A stretch of DNA of 64,000 bases, from positions 124,001-188,000 of the forward strand of contig NZ_CANKYW010000002.1 in NCBI RefSeq assembly GCF_947488135.1, in the 5' to 3' direction. Every line of letters starts with the position of its first letter. Position 1 is the first letter of the stretch. Position numbers and translations under genes: made by a program. The DNA comes from an uncultured Marivita sp. Lineage in GTDB: Bacteria > Pseudomonadota > Alphaproteobacteria > Rhodobacterales > Rhodobacteraceae. The notes beneath the pieces are model-generated. The model saw only the letters and a program-made list of their open reading frames with translations. It ran no database searches and was not told the origin of the DNA. Of the stretch, positions 35,501 to 44,100 are shown piece after piece.

Positions 35501-37097
35501 CATCCGGGGTGCGCGCGACTTGCGCTTCGAAGGCGGCATGCATGGTTTCGGGACCGTCCGGCGCAACGTCTGTCGTATTGAAGGTCCGCAGAACGTCCCG
35601 ACGTTCGCCGGGCGGAAGCGGGTCCAACGCATTGGCGGGTTTGCCATCGGAGAGTTGGTCTGCGATCCAGCGCACGCGGCGGATCAGGATCTGCGCGAAA
35701 TCAGGTGAGATGCGCCCTTCGTCCACATGCACGGTCGCCGTGGCGTCGGACAGATCGAAGGTGATCGCGGCGCCGGGGATGGGCCCTGCGTTCAAAGATA
35801 AACCGAGGGCCGGGGTGCCCAGCGGTGACAGAGCGGGATCACGCAGCGCGAGATCTATGGCGACGCCTGTGTCGGCTTGCGGGATGCCGTCGGACAATTG
35901 TGCAGCGGTCACCGGCACCCAAGGGCAGACAAGCCCTGTGCGCGCGGCGGTCGCAAGGTCCGGATGTGTCACCGCGAGAACGCATCCCGGCTGGTCCGAC
36001 AGCCGTTGCATCAGGATTGCCAAAGCTGGCGCTAGGTGCTCGGGCGCGATTTGCGTTTGCTCTGACGTGACGGACGGCGCGCCCGATAGGGTGAACGGCA
36101 GCGTGAGCGGAATCGCACCCGCAAGCGCACGGCGCCAGTGTTTGTCCCGCTTGGCGACAGCACGCATTGTTTCGGTGATCCTGGCGCGCTCTGTTTCGGA
36201 AGGCGCTGTCAGGACGGCCCCGACAGACGTAACATCTGTCGGTTTGATGCTGACCCCGCTGGCATCGGTCAAATCCGACAGGCAAAGAGCGCCCTTGGCG
36301 AAGGCGACGGTCATGGATCGGTCATCGACACCGATCACCGTGCCGGGGGAAGCGTTGCTTTCGGTCAACCTCGCCTGCCCGATCATCAAGGTCCTTTCGC
36401 CAATCCGCAGTTTGGGCAGGCAAATCGGGTTCCAATAGGTGCCGTGGTCCAGAGCGCGGATCAGACGCAGGGCTGTCTCTGCCGGTTGGTCGAATCGCAA
36501 AAGACCGTTTGCGTCGGGCCGATCGGTCAGCGCGTGATAGCTGCGTTGTGCAGGATCCTGCGCGCGGCGGCCAGGCAGGGCGTTCGCCAATTCGGACAAA
36601 AGGTCGGGAAAGCTCGTCAACCCGGCCTCGTAACACTTGGTGTTCAGCGTGAGCGCGGTGTCTTCCGGCAAGATGTCGATGGCGCGCTGGACGAGGATAT
36701 CGCCGGTATCGACGCCATCGTCGATCAGGTGCCATGTGATGCCATGCGTGGTTTCGTCGTCGATCAAAGCCCAGACCGGCGCATTCAGACCGGCGCGTTT
36801 CGGCAGGGGGCCGTCGTGGAAATTGACCGCCCCCTTGCGCCCAAGGGCCAGCACGTCGGGTGGCAGGATTTTCAGGTTGGCGATACTGAGCACCCAATCG
36901 CACGACACATTTCCAAGGCGCGCGGCAAGGTCGGGACCGTGGCGTTCCACGCGAATTTTGCGACCGCTCGCCCAGGTCGCAAGGTCGGCGTCGTCCGTCA
37001 CGAGCGCGGTCAGGCGATGCCCTTCGGACAACAGCGTTTCCGCGCAATGCCGGGTCAGGCTTTCGTCGCCGATGATGATGCTGTCAAAATGGGTCAT
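32523..37097 (-). CDS. NRPS: formyltransferase, degenerate C, A with inserted luciferase-like monooxygenase, PCP
   Basis: A 1524-residue megasynthase. Residues 1-290: formyl-THF-dependent transferase with the N-H-D triad (Asn92, His94, Asp130) at the right spacing. About 300-500: condensation-like remnant without HHxxxDG. Adenylation domain: A2 KAGGAYLPLDPDYP, A3 YTSGSTGLPKG (near 666), A4 FDISVLELF (711-719), A5 MYGPTETTIW (1184-1193), A7 YRTGDL, A10 NQKIDRKAL. Between A4 and A5 lies a luciferase-like monooxygenase of the MupA/Atu3671 type (about 730-1115). Carrier domain: FFELGGHSLLAV, Ser1440. Read by eye, the specificity code is D-I-L-Q-F-G-M-I-W-K, close to the glycine code. The C-terminus is Arg-rich. 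No release domain. The gene starts three bases after the GT2 stop. Confidence 0.92.
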   Translation of the reverse strand: MTHFDSIIIGDESLTRHCAETLLSEGHRLTALVTDDADLATWASGRKIRVERHGPDLAARLGNVSCDWVLSIANLKILPPDVLALGRKGAVNFHDGPLPKRAGLNAPVWALIDDETTHGITWHLIDDGVDTGDILVQRAIDILPEDTALTLNTKCYEAGLTSFPDLLSELANALPGRRAQDPAQRSYHALTDRPDANGLLRFDQPAETALRLIRALDHGTYWNPICLPKLRIGERTLMIGQARLTESNASPGTVIGVDDRSMTVAFAKGALCLSDLTDASGVSIKPTDVTSVGAVLTAPSETERARITETMRAVAKRDKHWRRALAGAIPLTLPFTLSGAPSVTSEQTQIAPEHLAPALAILMQRLSDQPGCVLAVTHPDLATAARTGLVCPWVPVTAAQLSDGIPQADTGVAIDLALRDPALSPLGTPALGLSLNAGPIPGAAITFDLSDATATVHVDEGRISPDFAQILIRRVRWIADQLSDGKPANALDPLPPGERRDVLRTFNTTDVAPDGPETMHAAFEAQVARTPDATALVFETSEITFATLNEHANRIAHTLRAMGVAPDTMVGLHCRRGPDLIAGALGILKAGGAYLPLDPDYPKDRLAHYLSDSDARVVITESTLKDDLPHTKAKLLVIDRDPRLASAAVDNPAPVAAGDSLAYVIYTSGSTGLPKGVMVEHRNVLNFYAGMDAVIPDSTDAAWLAVTSLSFDISVLELFYTMARGIKVVLPSGNQRGIISGGPSRKSDDGMDFSIYYWGNDDGVGRDKYRLLLEGAKFADENGFCAIWTPERHFHAFGGPYPNPSVTGAAVAGVTKNIGVRAGSCVAPLHHPARIAEEWAVIDNLTNGRAGLAIASGWQPDDFVLRPENTPPDNKPAMFEAIDQVRKLWRGEPVAFPRKDGQMHEVVTQPRPVSKELPIWVTTAGNPDTWREAGANGANVLTHLLGQSIDEVAEKITLYRHALRDAGHDPDDFTVTLMLHTCLSDTREHAREIAREPMKDYLRSAAGLIKQYAWAFPAFKKPEGVKNPFELNLGDLSEEDLEGILDFAFERYFNDSGLFGTIDDALARVDQLRAIGVSEIAFLIDYGIDTDQVLEGLKPLAEVVRRSAPSRDHEDTDFSIAAMLARHNVTHMQCTPSMARVIAMDDDARARLSGLKHLFLGGEALPGALVADLKKATNATITNMYGPTETTIWSSSASASDEDATVTIGRPIANTQLYVLDEALNPVGIGEEGELWIGGAGVTRGYWLRDDMTEDRFRTNPFASGRIYRTGDLVRRRPDGRLDFLGRADTQIKLRGFRIELGEIEAVLQKETAITNAVVVAREDTPGDVRLVAYVTAASEVDTKDLRAALAAQLPDYMVPSHIVTLDAFPVTPNQKIDRKALPAPTGTSVRAKAKAAEPTQTPGAADDALRARIGAIWTEVLGVASVAADDNFFELGGHSLLAVQTHRALRDRLDIPKLSITDIFQFPTLGALADRVAKLGGGTVGPAQPATVTAIPQPTPQDRAKARTDAMARRRAMRARRQA

Positions 37098-37100
37098 GGG

Positions 37101-38120
37101 TCAGTCCACGCTGGTCTGAAGTGTGGGGGTCGGACGCGGACCGATGGATCGGATCGACGCATCGGGCGTCGGTCGAAACAGCGCCTGTGCGTCGTGGGCG
37201 ATAAGATCGCGGATAAAGCGGTTGGCGTCAGTGTTGGGCTTGCGTTCGATCAGACGGCGCAGACGCCACAGGGATGTCCCCAGAGCGTTGAGCGCCGTGG
37301 CGGCGATCGCATAGGTGCGCCCGAAATTCTTGCTGTAGTAATACCAGCGGCTTTCGTACCAATAGGGCGGCGTGCGTTTCCACGTGCCCATCCCGGTCGA
37401 GACCGAGCCAATGTGGCAGACCCGGCTTTCGCGGACGAAATGCACCTCGTGACCCGCGCGATGGGCGCGCAGGCAGAGGTCTGTTTCCTCGAAATACAGG
37501 AAGAAGGTTTCGTCAAAGAGGCCGATCTCGTTCAAGACGCTGACCCGCGCCAGCATGGAGGCCCCGACGATCCAACCCACGGGGCCTGACGCGTCGGGCA
37601 CGTGGAGCGGCAGTACGTAGCGTCTCAATGCCCGCGTAACCGGGCCCATCCGGGCAGACGCCTCGAATTCGGAGGCCAGACCGGGGAAGCGGAACGCGCT
37701 GCAATGGTCGGCGCCGTCTTCTCCGTAGATCCAACTCCCGGCGATAGCGACCTTGGGATGGGTGTCGAGGTAGTCGACCAAAGCGCCGAGCGCATCTGGC
37801 TCGACCGTTGCATCGGGGTTGAGGATGTAGACGAATTCCGCGGTCGGGCAGATGTCCAACCCGGCGCGGATCCCGAAATTGTTGCCCGCGCCAAAGCCAC
37901 CGTTGCGCCCGGATTGAAGAACATGGACGCCAATGTGATCCGGCCAGGTCGCTGCCTGCACGCCATCCTGCATCTGCTGAAACGAAGCGTCCGGCGAGTC
38001 GTTGTCGACGAGCACGATGACACCGCCGAAATCGCCCATCGCGGCCGCCGCCGACTGCGCCGCGAGAACCGACAGGTCGGGCGTTTTGTAGTTGAGGACG
38101 ACAACGACGATATCCGTCAT
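37101..38120 (-). CDS. Glycosyltransferase family 2 (rhamnosyltransferase-like)
   Basis: A 339-residue GT-A-fold enzyme: VVVVLNYKTPDLSVLAAQSA, SGRNGGFGAGNNFGIRAG, the D-x-D-like YILNPDATVEPDAL, and the late ETFFLYFEETDLCLRAHRAG element. This pattern is usual for rhamnosyl- and related deoxysugar transferases of O-antigen and natural-product pathways. It sits between PKS and NRPS genes with spacers of five and three bases, so it is part of the same operon and may glycosylate the product or its lipid carrier. Donor unknown. Confidence 0.92.
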   Translation of the reverse strand: MTDIVVVVLNYKTPDLSVLAAQSAAAAMGDFGGVIVLVDNDSPDASFQQMQDGVQAATWPDHIGVHVLQSGRNGGFGAGNNFGIRAGLDICPTAEFVYILNPDATVEPDALGALVDYLDTHPKVAIAGSWIYGEDGADHCSAFRFPGLASEFEASARMGPVTRALRRYVLPLHVPDASGPVGWIVGASMLARVSVLNEIGLFDETFFLYFEETDLCLRAHRAGHEVHFVRESRVCHIGSVSTGMGTWKRTPPYWYESRWYYYSKNFGRTYAIAATALNALGTSLWRLRRLIERKPNTDANRFIRDLIAHDAQALFRPTPDASIRSIGPRPTPTLQTSVD

Positions 38121-38125
38121 GATGG

Positions 38126-41100
38126 TTACTCCGCAGCCTCTGTGGCCTTGAACGTCAGGACTGTGCCCTTGCCGCCAATCGACGCCTCGGTCGTGGTGAT
38201 GACAGTGCGCAGGTAGCTTGCCAGAACCCGGACATTGGGTTCGAGAACCATGCTGTCATGGTCGCCCGGAACTTCGAACACTTCTATCTGCGGCGTATAC
38301 TGGCCCCAATCATTGTCGTCGAAAAGATACGCCCGTTCGTGGTTCACCAATCGGCGGTTCGACACCGTCCATGTGCCCACCAGCGGCGGACGGAAGAGGG
38401 CGATCCGGCCTTCCCAGGGCCGCATCTCGTAAGCGGCAACAGCATTGAGGAACGCCTGTTCGATTTCAGCGTTGTGAAAGCTATGCGCGGTACGAGTTTC
38501 GGTCGTGGCACGCCGCTTTTCGATTTCCCACCGGACGCGGTTGCGCAACCAGACAAACGGATAGGCGATGCCTTTGCGGCGGGTTTCCTGCCATTGGATC
38601 AGCAGCCTGTCCTTCCGGGACAGTGGTCGCCGCTGCGGCAAGGGCGTGTCGAGCAGAACGACCAGCGCGACTTCGTCCCCCATCGCGCGCAGTTGATGCG
38701 CAATTTCATAAGCGGTAATGCCGCCGCCGGAGAAACCTCCGACAAGGTAGGGGCCGGAGGGCTGAACCTGCTTCATCTCGGCAATGTAGTCGCGCGCAGC
38801 AGCGGCAATCGTGCTGTGCGGGTCTTCGTCGCCGTAAAGGCCCCTGGCCTGCAATCCGTAGAACGGCCGATCAGTTCCCAGAAGCTGTGCGAGATGGCGT
38901 AGATTGAGGACATTGCCGAACATGCCCGCGACGAGGAAAAATGGCGTTTTCGGCCCGCCTTCTCCGTCGTGCATCGCAACGATATGTTTAAAGCGACGTG
39001 TCTTGGGCTTGGGCTTTTTCTCGGACGTGGCAGGCGCGTCGGTAAGACCTGTGCGTTCCTGGATGAGCGACGCGCAAGCGCGGATTGTCGGTGCCTCGAA
39101 CAGAACGGAGATCGGGAAATCGACATTGTAGGTTTTGCGGACCTTGGCAAACAATCGCACCGCGATCAGGGAATGCCCACCAAGATCGAAAAAGCTGTCC
39201 TCGACACCGACATTCTGAACGCCAAGCAGGTCCTCCCAAATACCGACAAGCGTGCGTTCCACTTCGGTTTCCGGAGCGACGTAATCCCCGTCAAGTTGCG
39301 GACGGTCGAATTTCTGTGACCCGGACCCGGTATCCGTGGTCATGCCCGCTTGTTCGATCAAAGCCTCCATATCGAGCGACGATATGAAGATCTGCGGCGC
39401 GTCGCCCGCCAAGGCGCGCCGGAAGGCGTCGGCTCCGTCTTTCGGCAGGATACCTTGCGACAGGTTGTGCTGGAATCGTTCCTCGGCGGGAGATAGCGGT
39501 TGCGTCGACTTGCTGAAATCGGCGGGTTCGAACTCGGCTTTGCTCACCTTGATCGGAGCCGCAAGCGTAGTCATGTCGGACAGGCGCTTGATGGAAAATC
39601 CTTCGATCTCCATGCAGATCGTGCCGTCAGGCAGGGCGAGCGTGATGTCGAAGGATGCCGTTTCGTCCGCGTTCCGGTTGCTTGATGCAGACCGCACCCA
39701 ACTGACGATGCGGTCGGGCAAGCGGTGGTAGACACGCACGCTGTCATAAGACACCGGCACCCAGAGGCTTTCGGCGCGGTAGCCCTCGATCAGTTCCATC
39801 GCCCATCCCGTCGCGATATCGAGCAGGGCCGGGTGGAAATGCCAGCCTTCGTCGTCCTGCGCGGCGGAGCTAAGCGATAGGTCCGCGATGCCTTCGCCCT
39901 TTCCATACGCCATGCTGTCGAGAACCTTCCAGCGTGGTCCGAAGGTCAGATGCGGTTCCTGTGCCGCTTCCAACTTGGCGCCGGTGCTGGCCGTCCTCAC
40001 GGAACCGCAGCGGGCGCGAATGGCCTTGATGTCGAGCGGTTTGGGCGGGGTTTCGGGGATAAGCGAAAGCTCGGCGGTAACGGTGGGGGCGAACCCCGCG
40101 CGACCGGCGATCTTGCAATCCCCCAGTACGTCGAGGTGATAGCCTTCGTCACGCCGCGCCAGGCGCAAGCGGATGTCGCGGCGGCCTGTTTCCGGCACGT
40201 GCAGCGGGCGCAGGAAGGTCATGTTGCGGATCGCAAAACTGTCGCTTTCGCCCTGCCCGCGCAGCGCTTGAGCCGCAAGGGTCAGGTAGCCCGCACCGGG
40301 GAACAGGGCATCGCCATGTTTGGTGCGGTGCTCGTCGATGAACCAGTCTTGCGTGGAGTAGCGGGCCTCGAACAAACGGTGGCCCGACGGATCGAAGCCG
40401 GTTTGGTGAAGCAGGGGAAGATCGACCTTTGTGAAAGAGGTCGCGTCGGCATTGCCGAGCCGGTCTGCCAGCGCGTCGGCGGCCATACCGACCTCGGACC
40501 AGATGCCCCAGTTGATCGCAATGACGCGGGTTGCACCGCCCTTCCGAGACAAGGCATAGGCATTGAGAAATTCATTGGCCGCAACGTAGTCGATCTGCCC
40601 GGTCGGCGCAGTCTGGGTCGAAGAGGACGAGAACAACACCATGAGGTCGATGGTGCCGTCCGGGAACAAGTGATCCAGAACCTTGGTGCCGTGGATCTTC
40701 GCCGAGAACACCTGCTCGACCGAGGCGGTGGACTTGGTGAGCAAGGGTGCATCGTCCATCACGCCAGCGGCATGGATCACTCCGTCGATGCGGCCGTCTC
40801 GCGCGATGGCGTCATCGACCACGGTCGTCATATCGGCAAGGTTGCACACGTCCGCAGCATAGGTGTGGACGGTTGCGCCCAGCGCTTCGAGGTCCTGAAC
40901 CGCGCGAATACGGCGGGCGTGTTTGTCCTGTGGCGCGTGGCGTTGCAGATAACGCTCCCAAAGCTGACGGTCTGGCAAAGGATCGCGGGCAGTCAGGATC
41001 AAGGTGCATTTCTCGCGGGCCAGCTCGGACGCGATGGTCTGCCCGATCCCGCCGAAGCCGCCGGTGATCAGATAGGTTCCACCGGGTTTGATCACCGGCT

Positions 41101-44100
41101 TCGATGCGGTTTCAAGCGGCTCTTTCTTGAGCCGTTGTTCGTACCGCCGGTCCCCCCGCAGAGCGACAGTCGGGCAGGAGGCGTCGGCGATCATGTCTTC
41201 AATGACCTGATTGGTCAGCGTTTCCCACGCTTGATCGAAGTCGCCGGTCTTGCGGGCTGTTCCGAATATGCCACGAGCAGCTTTGACGGGCAGGACGAGA
41301 TCGACCGAGGCTACGGCCATACCAGGCACTTCGCGCGGGATCACGCGGACCGGACCGGCGAGGATGGCCTTTTCCGGCGATACCAGCCGTTCATTTCCCA
41401 CGGCGGCCGCGCCATTAGTGAACACGGTGATCTGCGTTGGCTTCGGCAGCGTGTCATCGGCGATGACCTGCGCGATGAACATCAGCGAATAGAACCCGTG
41501 CTCCTGCATCCGGTGAAAGAAGCTCGATCCGGGGCGGTGGCTCTGATCCTTGGTGATACCCCAGAAATGCGCGATGCGGCTGGGGACCAGACCCCGCGCC
41601 AGCATATCGCGGAACAGAAGGTCGTAACCTTCGCGGCCGCGCTCGGGGGCCAGCACATAGGTCTTATCGTCGATGCGGGCAAAGCTGTCGCCGGGCCAGA
41701 CCTCGACAATGGTGTGGCCAACCGCACGCAGCCGCTTGGCTGCTGCCGAGGCAACCCCGGCATCATCCATGAACATCAGCCAGCTTTGCAGATCGGCCTT
41801 GTCCAGTTCGGTCCGCACATCCACGGGCGTCACGGCATAGTGCGGGCGCCAAGACGGGGTCCAGCCCCAGTTTTCGATCCCGTCGATCCGTGTCAGGAAG
41901 CTCGACACCGCTTGGGTTTGAGACTGGCCCGGTTCAATGAAATAGCGGCTGCGCTGGAACGCATATGTGGGCAAAGGCACCCGGTTGCGGCGCGCGTCGC
42001 CCCAGACCTGGCCCCAATCGAAATCGCCACCCAGCGCCCAGATCCGGCCCAGAACCTCGAACATATGACGGTCATCGGCGATGTCTTCTTCCGGGTGACG
42101 CAAGCTCGACAGAACCTGGTTGGCGCTGACGCCGTCGCACTGGCGCGCAAGAGCGGATAGCGCCTTGCCCGGCCCGACTTCAAGATAGATGCGGTTCGGT
42201 TTATCGGAAAGCGTCTCGATGCAATGCGCGAAATGCAAAGTGCCGCGCAGATGGGACACCCAGTAATCTGGGCTGGTCGCCTCTTCGTCGGTCAAGATCA
42301 CACCGGTTCTGTTGGAGGTGATCGGGATGCGAGGCGCGTTCAGAGTGAGCGTTTCGAGATACCCGCGGAACCGCTCGAGGATCGGATCGAGCATGCGCGA
42401 ATGTGCGGCGATGTTGATCGGAATACGCTGATGGTCGATCTGACGGCGGGTGAGTTCCTTTTCCAGTGTCATCAATGCGGCATCCGGGCCGGATGCGACG
42501 CTGAGACCGGGGCTGTTGATCGCGCCGAGGTCGAGTGCATCACCCAGAAGCGGCTTCAGGTCTTCTGCCGGCAGAGCGACCGAGATCATTCCGCCCTTAT
42601 CCACCGTGTCGAAGAGCGTGCCGCGCAGGTGAACAAGGCCGATGCAGTCTTCGAACGACATCACACCCGCCACGCAGGCGGCCGTGTTTTCGCCCATGGA
42701 ATGGCCCGCAAGCGCGGCAGGCTGGAGACCCCAGCTCATCCAGAGCTGCGCCAGCGCGTATTCCACGATCATGATCAGCGGCAGTTGCAGCGACGGTTTG
42801 CGCAGCACCTCGTCGGCCTGTGCTTCGTCGCCCGGCTCCGGCAGCCAAAGCGCGCGGATGTCACGGGACTCCAGCGTTTCCAGATGGGCCAAACCGCGGT
42901 CCATCCATTCGGCGAAGACGGGTTCGGTCTCGTAAAGGTCACGGGCCATCCCGGCATATTGCGCACCGCCGCCGGGAAACAGGAACGCGAAGTCGGGCTT
43001 GGACAGCGCCTCGTGCGTGTGCAGGCGACGGGGATCAGCCTGCTCCAATAACCGCGCGGCCTCGTCGTGGTCGGAGGCAACGACGATCCGGCGTTTTTCA
43101 AACGCGCGGCGGCCTTCCTTAAGCGTCCAGGCGACATCGGCCAGAGGTTGATCCGGGTTCGACCGCAGATGTGCGGCCAATTGCGCTGCGTTCGCGTCAA
43201 GCGCAGCCTTGGTCCGGCCCGACACGGTGAGAATCTGAAACGGCCAGTCGCTTGCTTCAGACGGTACTTGCGTCGGGGCCTCTTCAAGCACGACATGCGC
43301 GTTGGTCCCACCCACGCCCAGCGAATTCACCCCTGCCCGTCGCGGGTGATCGGACTTGGGCCATTCGGTCAAACGGTCATTGACACGGAACGGAGAGGTT
43401 TCGAAATCAATCGTCGGGTTGGGTTTTTCAAAGCCGAGGCTGGGCGGCATTTGACGATGGTGCAGCGCCATCGATGCCTTGATCAGGCTGGCGACCCCGG
43501 CGGCAGTATCCAGATGCCCGATGTTGGTTTTGACCGACCCGATGCGACAATGGCCGATCTTGTCGCTGGTCGCCGTGAAGGCCTGAGTCAGCGCGGCGAC
43601 TTCGATAGGATCGCCGAGATAGGTGCCGGTGCCGTGGCATTCGACGTAATCGACACTGTCCGCCGTGATGCCGGCGACGGCGTGCGCTTCGGCAATCGCA
43701 TCGGCTTGACCGTCCACCGACGGCGCAAGGTATCCCGCCTTGGCCGCGCCATCGTTGTTGACCGCGCTGCCCTTGATGACGGCCCAGATGTGATCGCCAT
43801 CGGCCAGCGCATCGGACAGGCGACGCAGCACGACCACCCCGGCCCCCGAGCCGAACACGGTCCCCTGTGCGCGATGATCGAAGGCGTGGCACTGGCCATC
43901 CGGAGACAGAATCTCGTTTTCCTTGTAGAGGTAGCCCTGACCCTGTGGCAGCTCGATGGTGACACCGCCCGCAAGCGCCATGTCGCATTCGCCGTTGAGC
44001 AAGGATTGGCAAGCGAAATGCGTGGCGACCAGAGAGGTAGAGCACGCGGTCTGCACACTGACCGAGGGGCCATCGAGATCGAAGATGTGGCTGACGCGCG

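Noticed and set aside
32523-37097. Treating the NRPS as two genes because of the long gap between A4 and A5
   Set aside because: The reading frame is continuous, and the gap is filled by a complete luciferase-like monooxygenase domain, a known kind of insertion.
39950-42160. A 736-codon open frame antisense to the PKS gene
   Set aside because: High G+C keeps antisense frames open; the PKS on the other strand has full catalytic motifs, and this frame has no recognisable motif or ribosome-binding site.
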